From NCBI GenBank assembly GCA_951329385.1, contig OX589616.1, forward strand, positions 3,596,001 to 3,660,000: a DNA stretch of 64,000 bases, in the 5' to 3' direction. The translations under genes were made by a program, and so were the position numbers. This stretch comes from Polia nebulosa. Taxonomy: Eukaryota; Arthropoda; Insecta; Lepidoptera; Noctuidae. This document shows positions 39,122 through 49,679 of this stretch, one piece after another; position 1 is the first letter of the stretch; each line of letters begins with the position of its first letter. The notes under the pieces were generated by a model. That model was not told the DNA's origin, did no database searches, and worked only from the letters and a program-made list of their open reading frames with translations.

Positions 39122-40087
39122 ACCCGATCGTAAAAAACAACTAAAAAGTTCCAAACAAGTCACTTTTCAAGCAGTCTGATGCAGGTGGCAGTTATTTTAG
39201 TTCAATTACTAATTTCATGCCAACAACTGCATCAGACTGCTTGAAAAGTGACTTGTTTGGAACTTTTTAGTTGTTTTTTACAGTCTGGTTTATTGAAAAT
39301 ATATATATTTTTTTAATTTTCTACATTTTAATGAGTTACATTTTTGGAATCGCCTCCTTGAACCCTTTATTTTGAAACCCCACTTAATACAGATCGTCGA
39401 CTTAATTTTTTTTCTTTTTCAGAATATGGCGTCTAGTTGTCGCCATATTGTATTTTTAACAGACTTTCGAAAAAGGAGGAGGTTCTATGTTCGACTGTAT
39501 GTATGTATGTTTTTTTTTTATGTATGTCCGCCTGTTTCTCCGTCAGTTGTGGACCGATTTTCAAAATTCTTTTTTTATCCGAAAGAATATACTCCCGAGG
39601 TGGTCCCATATAAATTTTTATCGAAATTGCTTTAGCACTTTTTGAGAAACTGAACAAAAACGAAAAATACGTATACCTTGATGACGTTTTGGTGTTCTCC
39701 TAATGTTTAAATTCGACGTTCCATTATTGGGGTTTTTAGTTCTGGGGTATAGCAACTAAAAAGTGAAAAATAAAAAAAAAACTTTAATTTCGGAAGTCGG
39801 TGTCAAATAACGAAGAAGTAAAATACAAACACCGACTTCCGAAATTAAAGTTATTTTTTAATTTTTAGTGTATTTCTTTTTTTTGGAAGTCGGTTGTTTT
39901 TTTTTTTAAGTTTTTTTGATAGCTTTCATATCTTTAGTAACTCGCAAGATTAAGACGAATCAATTGACGTAAGAATTATCAAAATCGGCCCACGCGTTTG
40001 GTCTCTAAAGTGCCACAAAGGAACAAACATACATACATACATAGGCTGATAAACACATTACCCTCCCTTGCGTCGCGCAGTTGGGTA
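39122..40087 (-). mobile_element. HP-2 full copy, reversed, containing HP-1
   Basis: The hairpin arms lie at about 39122-39183 and 39229-39290 (actaaaaagttccaaacaag and complement). Then come, reversed, the blocks of 7000-7160, the HP-1 insertion (39456-39911), and gacgaatcaattgacgtaag to gcagttgggta. Confidence 0.7.
39456..39911 (+). mobile_element. HP-1 copy nested in HP-2
   Basis: It starts taacagactttcgaaaaagg and aggaggttctatgttcgact. It ends with a hairpin tttcggaagtcggtgtca/aacaccgacttccg centred at about 39820 and ttggaagtcggttg. Confidence 0.75.
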
Positions 40088-40109
40088 ATTTTGCTGGCTC
40101 TCAGCCTAA

Positions 40110-40430
40110 TTTGAATAAATTACTTTTAATTTTGTTCGGATTTGAACGTTACCTGGCGGGAAAGGACGTGAGTATTGAGATGACGGCGAATCTAAGAGAT
40201 GTATGAGAGAAATGCTCCGCCGATCAATAATAACTTGAGATAAGGACCGGTGTCCTGGTGAGTGTCGCGGGTAGCCGATGGCTGCGAGACGTACAGGACC
40301 GGACGTTGTGGCGACACTTGGAGGAGGTCTATGTCCAGCCGTGAAGGGCCAGAGAATGATGATTGTAAAACGTCGTCTCTGCCACTCAAACCTGGATGAT
40401 ATTCTTGATGGTAGCACACAATGGGTCCGT
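40110..40430 (+). pseudogene. LINE-5c C-terminal debris
   Basis: The plus strand encodes GCETYRTGRCGDTWRRSMSS followed by REGPENDDC, parallel to 30165-30272 and to the reversed 56070-56195. Frame breaks elsewhere. Probable RTE-like LINE tail. Confidence 0.5.
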
Positions 40431-40546
40431 GGGTGGTGGTCTTTCCTGTTACTTTATATTAATAAATATATATTTTTTATAGGTAGTTATCATATTAAAT
40501 ATATATGTAGGTACGTTTATTATTAGTATTTATATATTTTCGTTCC

Positions 40547-40977
40547 CTTTTTTAACCGACTTCAAAAAAAGGAGGAGGTTCTCAATTCGACTGTATTTTC
40601 TTTTTTTTTTATGTGTGTTACCTCATAACTTTTCACAACGTGAACCGATTTTGAAGATTTTTTTTTTATAACTATGTTCAAATTCCCTATTTTTGGGGCT
40701 ATCAATTCGGGCATAACTTTACTATTAATTTAGTTTTAGAATGGGGTACAACAACTAAAAAGTGAAAAATAAAAAACTTTTTACAAAAAAAATACAACCG
40801 ACTTCCATAAATAAAACTAAAAAATGCAAAATAACTTTAATTTCGGAAGTCGGTGTTAAATAACGAAGAAACCAAACTAGAAACACCGACTTCCAAAATT
40901 AAAGTTATTTTGCATTTTTTAGTTTTATTTATGGAAGTCGGTTGTATTTTTTTTGTAAAAAGTTTTTTTTATCATTT
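40547..40977 (+). mobile_element. HP-1, short complete copy
   Basis: It starts ttaaccgacttcaaaaaaag and gaggaggttctcaattcgac. Its 3' end is a hairpin with arms 40775-40857 and 40882-40964 (83 nt each, one clear mismatch) and a 24-nt loop containing aataacgaagaaa. Confidence 0.8.
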
Positions 40978-40989
40978 TTACTTATCATT

Positions 40990-41130
40990 ACTTTGTTTGT
41001 ATTTTTTTTTATGCACCTGCCGTAATTATCTCTCCACCACCTTTGGTTGACTGGTAGAGAATGCCTAAGGCATTAAGTCCGCCTTTGTACTTTTGTTGCA
41101 TGAAGTGTAAATAAATAAATAAATAAATGG
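40990..41130 (+). mobile_element. LINE-7 3' end, sense
   Basis: It reads tgactggtagagaatgccta, aggcattaagtccgcctttg and tgttgcatgaagtgtaaata, then (aaat)n. Confidence 0.7.
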
Positions 41131-41654
41131 GTCTCATAGTTCAAAAGCACAAAGGATGGCCAACGGGAATGAAAATTTCTTCGGATTTTTTCTGGGTTGT
41201 GGTTAGTTGTGGCAATGAGTCCTGATACCCTCTTGATATGACCAGACCAGCGAGCTGGTCAACGCCCACGCTCTTCCGTCCACTTTTGGACTTCAACAAT
41301 GCAACGCTATTTGGCTAATTGTCAACTCCCACACAACACTATTATTCAGTCTGTGGCACAATTATGTTATGTTGTGATTGTCACTATAACAAATTGAGTT
41401 TCCCATCTACGATTACATTAGTCTAGCAAACACTGGACAGGTATTTTTAGAAGGTTTACTAAAAATCGCGGTTAAACTCACAGATTTTTAGTTTCTACAT
41501 GGTGTAATGGAAAGGTATGGTCATATTCATTTTAAAATCTGCTTCTGCCCATCAGAATGAGCAACTTTCTTCAAGTCAAGTAAATTATTAAAAAAAATTA
41601 CACCTCCCATATTAATTTTGATCTAGCTAATGATAACTTTGTACGTAAAGTCCA
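41131..41654. other. No recognised gene
   Basis: Unique-looking sequence; no block recurs in the window. Confidence 0.3.
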
Positions 41655-41852
41655 TTTTTAGGCACTCCCGTGTCCGTCTGTCCGTCGTCTGTCACAAAAT
41701 TGTGTTATGAAGAATTTTTTAACTTCCCATTGACCTATGAACTTGAAATTTGGTGATAATGTTTATTACAACGTATACTTTACTAACAAATACCATTATT
41801 TGGTACGGAACCCTTAATATGCGAGATCCGATACGCACTTGGCCAGTGTTTT
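41655..41852 (-). mobile_element. SINE-1b copy, reversed
   Basis: It contains cgtgtccgtctgtccgtcgt, ttcccattgacctatgaact and ggtacggaacccttaatatg, ending at the reversed head cgcacttggccag. Confidence 0.75.
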
Positions 41853-41959
41853 TTTTTTTGGGAATTTTATTCCTTTTCTTAGAAAGTTCTTAATTTCCAT
41901 GGGCAGTACCGGCTCTTAAAATATGACCGTTCCCGTCACACCCTGTAGAGTATTTGCAT

Positions 41960-42070
41960 CATCATTCATCACCTGCCTGGTTATCTCCTAGCGAATAACC
42001 ATCTGACCTACCCACCCAGGGTATCACGATTTCCCCTTGGCAAGACTGGTTGACAGACTTCCTGGCTCAA
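41960..42070 (-). mobile_element. SINE-2 fragment, diverged, reversed
   Basis: It reads gatttccccttggcaagact, ggttgacagacttcctggct and acctgcctggttatc-type sequence. Confidence 0.45.
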
Positions 42071-42074
42071 TCAC

Positions 42075-42190
42075 CTTGCCCTGGCACAGACAACTGAAGG
42101 AACAGGGGTGGGTTTTAGTCAGTAAGAGTCTGACACGCCCTCCAGCTCCATCCAGAGCGGGAGGAGTTATTTGATGATAACCCAACCCAA
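42075..42190 (+). mobile_element. LINE-1 3' end, sense
   Basis: It reads aactgaaggaacaggggtgg and gttttagtcagtaagagtct, then the gcgggaggagttatttgatg end and a short A run. Confidence 0.75.
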
Positions 42191-42406
42191 AAAAAATTAC
42201 TTCCGGGCTTCCGACTTCCTATTTTCGCTGGTCATATCGGGTGGGTTTTCTGTCTTATCTTTATGATGTGTAAAGTTCAATTTACATAGCTAAACGGTCC
42301 AATACGACCTCATAACTTGAGCAACGCATTCAGACGTGTAGACTAACATACAAACAGGGAAATAAGATTAGTTCCTTTGAGGAAAGCGTTTATTTTGACT
42401 AACAAT

Positions 42407-42724
42407 GGTGCCGGTTTTCTTGTTCGATAACTAAACTAAAATTAGAGAATAAACTAAAATTAGAGAATCGCAAAAAGGCAGTGCGAGAAAAGGACGGCTA
42501 TAGCTATGAACTAAGTTAGAGATGTCAAACTAGTTTACGCCTTGCGCTTCGCCGTGTTTTTAGACGACATGTTTTTACGTGTACCCTTAATTTGTATGGA
42601 AATATTAGTTTCAAACTAAATTTGACAGCACTAATTTACGTCCGTCTCTTTCTTGTTTTATTAGAGAGAAAAAGATAGCAATAGCCTAAATTAAGTTTAG
42701 TTTGTGCACAACAGAATCAACACC
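42407..42724 (-). mobile_element. MITE-1 copy 2, reversed
   Basis: The ends ggtgccggttttcttg and cagaatcaacacc flank the family body in reverse (tagagatgtcaaactagttt, gtctctttcttgttttatta). Confidence 0.75.
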
Positions 42725-42979
42725 ATTGGCCTTTATCAGGACAAAAGATTTTTTTATAATGAAACGGAATCCTAATTTTTCGAGTCCAAGACCCTCTGAT
42801 CCAGTTTGTTTTTATCTTCATTAAGTCAAACATTCTTCCGTCTATTAGTTTTAAGCCCCGTTTTATTTAGTGGGGTGTGCATGAACAAGTGGCGCCATCT
42901 GTAATGACGGCGGGACTGCACGTAATGGACCAGCTCCATTGTTGTTGACGGACGAGAATTTATTTAAGTTGCTAATATT

Positions 42980-43118
42980 TACTGGTACAGTAACTGGGTT
43001 GTGGAGGTCAGATGGTCAGATAGGCAGTCGCTCCATGTAAAATACTGGTATTCAGCTGCATCCGGTTAGACTAGAAGCCGACCCCAAGATAGTTGGGAAT
43101 AGGCTCGACAGATTGTTT
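42980..43118 (+). mobile_element. SINE-2 3' part
   Basis: It reads taactgggttgtggaggtca, ggtattcagctgcatccggt and gccgaccccaagatagttgg. A small duplication (gatggtcagataggcag) is present. Confidence 0.75.
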
Positions 43119-43464
43119 TTTTTTTATTGATACTTTGCGTGACCATGAGAGCTGGCTTGTTTTTCGCCCAAAGAATTAGCATTGCCATTCAACGTGGCAA
43201 TGCTGCCTTCTGGGCACGTTTCTGGCTTGCTCAGATGACAGTGATGTGGTGTTTTTGTATATTGGTTATAAATAGTTAATATTTAGATAATAAAATTTAA
43301 GTCATTTATGTGCTTTTATTTAGTTATTTCCGATGAATAAATATTTAGGACAGTTGCGAAGGCTAGAATGGCTTTTAACCTAAATAAAAACTTGACGAAG
43401 ATTTATTGAAGGCGTAGGTTCATAAATCAATACTCTGGTGTCTGCACTAATCTAGATGACGACA
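43119..43464. other. No recognised gene
   Basis: Apart from a T run at 43129-43139 nothing stands out. Confidence 0.3.
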
Positions 43465-43672
43465 CAGTTGGGGCAGTGGTGGAGTGTTCAGCTGCTGCGC
43501 TGCGTGTCGCGGGTTCGATCCCCGCACGGAACAAATATTTGTATGGAATACAGATAGTTGTTCCGGGTCTGGGTATCTTGTGTATGTGAGTTTACATGTT
43601 TGTGAACGCACCCACGATACAGGAGTAATTCCTAGTGTAGGGCAACGTTACAAAAAGAGAAAAACAAAAAAA
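43465..43672 (+). mobile_element. SINE-4, sense
   Basis: The tRNA-like head has ggggcagtggtggagtgttc and tcgcgggttcgatccccgca (strong B box). Body: agttgttccgggtctgggta. It ends in an A-rich tail. The opposite-strand copy is at 27618-27840. A tRNA gene is rejected because no acceptor-stem partner follows the T-loop arm. Confidence 0.8.
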
Positions 43673-43759
43673 AACTGAAACCTAGTACTTAAAATATCTA
43701 TAAATGCTACTAAATAGCACATTAATTGTGCGTACAACATTAGTTGTTGTACGCACAAT

Positions 43760-43945
43760 TATTTATGCGCATTTGGAGTGGAATTCCCTGCCGGAGCTTG
43801 TGTTTCCTGATAAGCTACAAACTGGGGGTCATTAAGTCAAGAGTGAATAGGTTACTTCTAGGCAAGCGTGCTCCATCGTCGACCACATCATCGCTTACCA
43901 TCAGGTGAGGTAGTGGTCAAGCGAGAGCCTGTATAGAAAATAAAA
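43760..43945 (+). pseudogene. LINE-3 C-terminus and 3' end
   Basis: It encodes WNSLPELVFPDKLQTG, then, past a stop, the diagnostic 3' end aagtcaagagtgaataggtt to catcaggtgaggtagtggtc. WNSLP near the end of the ORF is a feature of several LINE ORF2 proteins. No RT domain is present. Confidence 0.7.
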
Positions 43946-43984
43946 TAAAAACTTCAAAACTCAATAAATTCAAAATTTATTCAA

Positions 43985-44158
43985 AACTAGCACTTCGTCC
44001 GCGCGGTTTTCAAAAATTTATAGCCTATTGACACTCACAAATAACGTGGCTTTCTATTGGTAAAAGAATTTTCAAAATCGGTTCAGTAGATCCAGAGATT
44101 ACCCCCTACAACCTCACAGACTCACAAACTTTACCTCTTTATAATATTAGTATAGATT
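43985..44158 (+). repeat. REP-1 copy
   Basis: It reads actagcacttcgtccgcgcg, tattggtaaaagaattttca, aatcggttcagtagatccag and tttataatattagtatagat. Confidence 0.75.
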
Positions 44159-44821
44159 AAAGTTGTAATGGTTGATATAACTAGAATTATTTTTGTCCCC
44201 AAACAAAAACCACTCATTCAATTTAGTTCCTCTCACCCACTTTGTACCCCCATAACAGCAACAATCTCACTGCACCTAGATTAATCCCTCTTAATTATTA
44301 CTTCTCACTGATGTTGTATACAGCTGTCACCTATTGTCTGGAGTCTGGAGAGGCTGGTAATCTGTCTTACAGGTTTCCTAGTACAGAAACCAGTCTCTCA
44401 CATAGATCACAACAATTATCGCTAATGGTGTTGATTCCGTTGTGCACAAACTAAACTTAATTTAGGCTATTGCTATCTTTTTCTCTCTAATAAAACAAGA
44501 AAGAGACGGACGTAAATTAGAGCTGTCAAATTTAGTTTGAACTAATTTTTCCATACAAATTAAGTGTACACGTAAAAAAAACTTTTTAACAAAAAAAACA
44601 ACCGACTTCCAAAAAAAAAATACACTAAAAATTAAAAAATAACTTTAATTTCGGAAGTCAGTGTCAAATAACGAAGAAGTGAAATACAAACACCGACTTC
44701 CGAAATTAAAGTTATTTTTTAATTTTTAGTGTACTTTTTTTTTGAAAATACAACCGACTACCAAAAAAGAAAATACACTAAAAATTAAATAATTACGTTA
44801 ATTTCGGAAATCGGTGTCAAA

Positions 44822-45195
44822 AAAAAACTTTTTAACAAAAAATTCAACCGACGAAAAAGAACTAAAAAGCAAAAAATAAACTAACCTTTTAAGTCTTGAG
44901 TATTGAGCTTATTTACCTACATAAAATATCAAATTTTATATAAACAAATTTTGAGTCGGCGCCAAACAACAATCTGATTATTAAATATCTAAATTTTATA
45001 TATACGTAGAAATGAAGAAGGCTAGACGTAGGTAATTAATCGTTTTATTATTTGGCGCCGACTCAAAATTAGTTTATATAAAATTTGATATTTTATGTAG
45101 GTAAATAAGCTCAATACTCAAGACTTAAAAGGTTAGTTTATTTTTTGCTTTTTAGTTCTTTTTCGTCGGTTGAATTTTTTGTTAAAAAGTTTTTT
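44822..45195. repeat. Long inverted repeat, 145-bp arms
   Basis: Left arm 44822-44966 and right arm 45051-45195 are complementary with one mismatch I could find (aaacaaatt against aaactaatt). They are separated by 84 bases. The outer part carries ttcaaccgacgaaaaagaac and the inner end ttttgagtcggcgccaaa. Confidence 0.9.
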
Positions 45196-45519
45196 ATTTT
45201 ATGATTTTTTGTGACTCGCATCATCTTTAAATACTCTGAAGCTAATTTCTAATCCTTCATCATTCCTCTTGGCACTGAGCTGATGATGTAACCATCCTTT
45301 CATAAGGTTCCCAGGATATTGACCAGTTGAGGTTACCTCCAATATTCCAAAGACGTCTTTTCTTCAAAGTATATTAAGTGGTATCTGTCACTAAAACCAG
45401 TTTTTTATAACTAACTTCTATTGTTAAGGAAAGGTATGGTTTCCATCATTAGCTCAGTTTCATGATGTGATGATTCCTAAATGCAAATACCTGATAAAGT
45501 TATGAAAAGTAAACAGAAA

Positions 45520-46040
45520 CAATATTCGTGCCCAATTTTCGAGGTTTTCTCTCAATTTTATCAGGATTCCATGATCAGATCCTAATGTCCTTGACATGGG
45601 ACCATCCTTGAGGTATACCCTATCTACGTAAAAAAGAATCGTCAAAATCGGTTCATAAACAACGGAGTGAGAGCCGAACATACGTACAGAAACGCTAAAC
45701 GTGCCCACAAATTTCGAGGTTTTCTCTCAATCTTATCAGGATTCCATGATCAGATCCTAATGTCCTTGATATGGGACCACCCTTAAGGTATACCCTATCT
45801 TTAAAAAAAAAAATCATCGAAATCGGTTCATAAACAACGGAGTGAAGGCCGAACATACGTACAGAAACGCTAAACGTGCCAACAATTTTCGAGGTTTTCT
45901 CTCAATTTTATCAGGATTCCATGATCAGATCCTGATGTCCTTGACATGGGACCACCCTTGAGGTATACCCTATCTAATAAAAAATAATCATTAAGATCGG
46001 TTCATAAATGACGGAGTGAGGGCTGAACATACACAAAAAA
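45520..46040 (-). repeat. 175-bp tandem triplet
   Basis: The motif gaggttttctctcaat begins at 45541, 45716 and 45891. Shared blocks are tcaggattccatgatcagat, gacatgggaccacccttgag and gccgaacatacgtacagaaa. Confidence 0.9.
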
Positions 46041-46263
46041 AAAAAAAAAAAAAAACATATATACGGTCGAATTGAGAACCTCCTCCTTTTTTTCGTCGGT
46101 TAAAAATATGTCGTCTAAAAACACGGCGAAGCGCAAGGCGTAAACTAGTTTGACATCTCTAACTTAGTGCATAGCTATAGCCGTCCTTTTCTCGCACTGC
46201 CTTTTAGTAAAAGATAGCAATTCTCTAATTTTAGTTTAGTTATTGAACAAGAGAATCCGCACT

Positions 46264-46635
46264 AATGTTTTGTTTGTTTTTTATATTGTTTGTAAAATTC
46301 CATGTGAGAGAAGAACCATAAACTTTAGAATATTATTATTATATATTTCTATAATAACGTGCCGTACCGTACAACGAGAACAAACGCGAATACATTAAAG
46401 TGTACGGAAAACGTAGTCTTTCTGCCTTTCACAGGCAATAAGTCTACAATTTCCATTTGTTTCGCAAAAACTTCTGGAAGCTTCCACGCTAATTTTAGGA
46501 TAAAAAATGTAAAAAAACAAATACTTGTCTTCAGTCGACTTGTACTAAGAAACTTGATCTTTTTCAAGAAAGACAGGCTTTTTGGGTCACTGGGTTTTTT
46601 TAGCTTGTCTCTGGAGAGTTTTTGAAGTGAAAACT
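46264..46635. other. No recognised gene
   Basis: Overlapping frames on both strands (46349-46708) reflect low stop density. Neither shows a domain. Confidence 0.3.
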
Positions 46636-46710
46636 TCTTTAGGCACGTTGGGCACTTTTGGGATGGAAAAAAGCACTTAACTCGCGTGACCGCCACGCTC
46701 AGATACATTA
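46636..46710 (+). repeat. REP-N copy
   Basis: It reads aagtgaaaacttctttaggc, acgttgggcacttttggga and cacttaactcgcgtgacc. Confidence 0.5.
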
Positions 46711-46779
46711 CAGATGTGTTTGTATACCAGTTTTATTAATACGTGCAGAAAATTAAGATTAATTGTAGTAATTTAATAT

Positions 46780-46995
46780 TACTAGCTGCGCCCCGCGGTT
46801 TCACCCGCGTAAACCGGTATAAAAATAGCCTGTGTGTGTTAATCCAGGGTATAATCTATCTACATACAAAATTTCATCCAAATCGGTCCAGCACACAACT
46901 CACAAACTTTCGGTTTTTTTTTTTTATATTTGATAGGCTCGCGTTTGACCACTATCTCACCTGATGATGATCTCGGTTTTATAATATTAGTGTGT
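46780..46995 (+). repeat. REP-1 copy with LINE-3 trace
   Basis: It reads actagctgcgccccgcggtt, ccagggtataatctatctac and ttcatccaaatcggtccagc, then a T run and a reversed LINE-3 scrap (cgtttgaccactatctcacc) at 46941. It ends ataatattagtgtg. Confidence 0.75.
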
Positions 46996-47096
46996 TTTAT
47001 ACTAATATTGCTTGTTTAATTTCCAATTTAGGTTATAAATATCATAAAAAAGAAAAAAGAGAAATTATTTAAAATTTAATAACTTATATGCAGCGA

Positions 47097-47386
47097 GCAG
47101 TGCGAGCAGTGGTGGCCCAGTGGTATTAGTCGCGACTTACAAGCTGTAGGTCGTGAGTTCAAACCCAGGCAGGCACTTTACTTTGTGTAAATTACTTCAT
47201 CACCACTGCTCTCAAAAACGGTGAAGGAAAACATCGTGAGGAAACCGACATGTCCTAGAACCAAAAATTCGAAGACATGTGACATCTACCAACCCGCATT
47301 GGGCCCGCGTGGTGGATTACAGCCCACACCCTCTCACAGAGAGGAGGCCTGTGCCCCAGCAGTGGGGACATTAAAAGGCTGATGTT
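47097..47386 (+). mobile_element. SINE-3, near full length
   Basis: The tRNA-like head is ggtggcccagtggtattag (A box) and gtgagttcaaaccc (B box). Body: ttcatcaccactgctctcaa and gaggaaaccgacatgtccta. It ends cccagcagtggggacattaa with an aggctgatgttg tail. Confidence 0.85.
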
Positions 47387-47514
47387 GTAAATTAAATATT
47401 TAAAATTAAAATTTTGCACTATTGGGATGGGGAAAAATACTGAACTGCTTGTAATCAATTAATTGTCTTTACACCATTTCTACAAAGCTCGAACCAAAAT
47501 ATTTTTTTGACACC

Positions 47515-47645
47515 TCCATCATCATCATTCTCCTGCCCTTATCCCAATTTACTTGGGGTCGGCGCAACATGTCTTTTTCTTCCATACACTCCTCTATTAG
47601 TCGTCATCTCTGTAGTCACCCCCTTTTTACCCATATCCTCTTTTG
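47515..47645 (-). pseudogene. LINE-2 3' end fragment
   Basis: It reads catcatcattctcctgccct, ggggtcggcgcaacatgtct and gtagtcaccccctttttacc. Within the single 112-bp segment it stops at about two thirds. Confidence 0.75.
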
Positions 47646-47664
47646 ACACCTCCATCCAACCCAT

Positions 47665-47745
47665 AAAAAAAAGTCAAAGTCATATTGTTGTGTATGTCGT
47701 TAATTTGTGGCAAATAAATTCTTTTTCTTTCTTTCTTTCTATATA
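47665..47745 (+). mobile_element. LINE tail with (tttc)n
   Basis: It reads catattgttgtgtatgtcgt, taatttgtggcaaataaatt and ctttttctttctttctttct. Confidence 0.5.
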
Positions 47746-48476
47746 GAAAAACCGGCCAAGTGCGTGTCGGACTTCGCACGTTTAGGGTTCCGTAGCATAT
47801 GAGAAAATTTCAAAGAAAAAATATGAATGACAATATATTGTTATTTGTTTTTTTTTTTTTTTGGGGGTGGGAAATCATCTCATGACTTCTTCCGCTCTAG
47901 GGTGGAGCGGAAGGGCGTGTCAGACTCTTACTGACTAAAGCCCACCCCTGTTCCTCCCTGCCCTACGTGCCCGGGGGCGAGGTAACTCTTTCGAATTTAT
48001 CCTCCACCCCCGGGCAGGTTTTGGCCGTGGCAGGCCCCGTCCTTTGCTGACAACTCTTTGAGGCGCGCGTGGAACACTATGCGCCGTCGACTCTCGGGCC
48101 TGGTGCTGATCGGACGGCGAGTTACCCACTACTCGCCGTCCGCAGGCCCGGGTCTACGGTGGCCGGAGATCGTCTCGCAGCCCCTGGCGTCTCCTGCGAC
48201 GGCTGCTGCTGAGGGCGCTAGGGTGACTCTGCCTCTGTTGAGTCTCCCTAACGTGTGCCGCCTCCCTCTTCGCGAGCATTACTGCTTCGCAGAAGGAGGA
48301 ATATTGTTAGTAAAATATACGTAATAATAAACATTATCGCTAAACAAGTTCATAGGTCAATGGGAAGTTAAAAAATTATTCTGAACAAAATTTTATGAAA
48401 GAAAATGGACAGACGGACACTTGAGTACCAGCAATAGAGCTCTGTTTTGACCCTTCGGGTAGGGAACCCTGAAAAG
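47745..48476 (+). mobile_element. SINE-1b split by LINE-1
   Basis: The head is ccggccaagtgcgtgtcgga with agggttccgtagc. After 48298 it continues attgttagtaaaatatacgt, caatgggaagttaaa and cgggtagggaaccctgaaaa. Confidence 0.8.
47851..48297 (-). mobile_element. LINE-1 copy reaching into the ORF
   Basis: A T run starts it. Full 3' UTR and hairpin are followed upstream by gtctacggtggccggagatc and, on the minus strand, coding-like sequence ending near cttctgcgaagcagtaatgc. A probable TSD is atattgtta (about 47840 and 48301). Confidence 0.8.
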
Positions 48477-48545
48477 AGTGCAACCAAGAGAAGTAATAAA
48501 TAATACTCCCCATATTTCAACCTATGATATTTTTTATGTTTTCAG

Positions 48546-48732
48546 CGCGTATCACGTTCATACGTCATATCCGTCGCAGATGGGAAATGACGTCACTTAC
48601 GGGGATCGAATAAAAGGCGATGATTTACGAAGGATATTGGAATCCAGGAATTTCAGACCTTTTTGGGAGGCTCTATGTTTTATAGGAGAAAGGGTCTTTT
48701 ATTATAAATGCGAAAAGGTCGTCGGTTTTTGA
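48546..48732 (+). CDS. Candidate host terminal exon
   Basis: A pyrimidine-rich tract and acceptor (ttttttatgttttcag, AG at 48544-48545) precede an open stretch of about 61 codons. It contains YPSQMGNDVTYGDRIKGDDL, RRILESRNFRPFWEALCFIG and ERVFYYKCEKVVGF, then tga at 48730-48732. The polyadenylation hexamer aataaa follows at 48771. The frame also stays open upstream of the acceptor to about 48478, so length alone proves nothing. I do not recognise the protein. It could be a last exon, a decayed pseudogene or chance. Confidence 0.3.
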
Positions 48733-48954
48733 AAGCCCGAAATCACCGTGAGCGGTCGATCAAAAGTTACAATAAATAATAAGGGTTGGATACATTTAAA
48801 AAGTCTGACACACCCTTGGGGATCAGTTTCACCTGCCCCACAGCCACGTTGCTGACTTGCATAAATAGAGATTGGACTTTGGTCACAAACCAGCCCCGAA
48901 TCTTGATTCCGGACTGATACTAAATAAAATCCTGCCTGTCCTTTTTTAACGTTG

Positions 48955-49615
48955 GTTGGCTCACGATTGACCACTATCTCACCTGATGGTAAGCGATGAT
49001 GTGGTCGACGATGGAGCACGCTTGTCTAGAAGTTACCTACAGGGTGTGAAAAGACACATCACATAGCCGTCAACTACGCATACTGTACATCTAACAAAGT
49101 AGCTTTGCGCAAAAATTATTGCTGGGAAACGATTTTTAGGTATCAAAAAAAACTATATTTTATTGCACGCAATGTAACGCAAACAAAGGCAAGTGAAGTT
49201 AAACCCCGCCCCTTCGCTCTAAACCACGTAGGTACTTGTCAGATAAGTTTGATATTCATTGCGTTTTTGTAACTTCAAATGCGTAATATCGAAAATTCGA
49301 AATAAAAATCGAAAATGCAGGTAACGTTTTTTTGGAAAAAAAGGTTTAGTAATAACACTTTAAATTCATTTTCGTAAAAAAGTAAAAAATAAATTGCGAC
49401 TTTTACCTTCAATATCTCCAGAATCAGTGGATTCCCAGGTATGGTCCAGTGGAAAAAAATGATCCAAATAATGGGTAGAATATGTGGCTTTCGGCTTCGG
49501 AAACTGTCTTTTTACACCCGACATACACTCTTTACTTAAAGGTTGTAGTTATCAGGAAACACAGCTGTACGTAGTACAATGAATGTGTTCCCAAAACGTT
49601 TGAATCGAACACAAC
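48955..49615 (-). mobile_element. LINE-3 3' end split by MITE-11
   Basis: It reads ttgaccactatctcacctga, gtggtcgacgatggagcacg and ttgtctagaagttacc. It resumes at about 49524 with acttaaaggttgtagttatc and aggaaacacagctgtac (reversed ORF end). Confidence 0.7.
49040..49522 (+). mobile_element. MITE-11
   Basis: Ends cagggtgtgaaaagaca and tgtctttttacacccgaca form imperfect TIRs of about 16 bp. ta flanks both sides, which would suit a Tc1/mariner-like TA target, but the TIR alignment is offset. No coding frame. Confidence 0.55.
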
Positions 49616-49679
49616 TCGCTTTGGAAGGCTTCAAATCTTAGTTAATATTATAAATATCAATAATAAAATTAAAATCCTC

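Larger units (their letters stand above)
44579..46101 (-). mobile_element. HP-1-like element with 145-bp inverted arms
   Basis: Right end reversed: aattgagaacctcctccttt and ttcgtcggttaaaaa. Left end: two smaller HP-1 hairpins (about 44584-44755 and 44760-44825), then the large inverted repeat 44822-45195. The centre has a 175-bp triplet (45520-46040). No coding frame. It inserted into an A5 run of MITE-1. Confidence 0.75.
44427..46263 (+). mobile_element. MITE-1 copy 3, split by a 1.5-kb HP-1-like element
   Basis: The left half ends cgtaaaaa near 44578. The right half resumes at 46102 with tatgtcgtctaaaaacacgg. Ends are ggtgttgattccg and agaatccgcact. The two halves join exactly as in uninterrupted copies. 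Confidence 0.8.

Noticed and set aside
40106..40526. Frames of 75-103 codons on both strands
   Set aside because: Shadows of LINE-5c debris; the recognisable peptide is short and broken.
46349..46708. 119-codon minus-strand frame
   Set aside because: It overlaps REP-N at one end and an equally open plus-strand frame. No motif.
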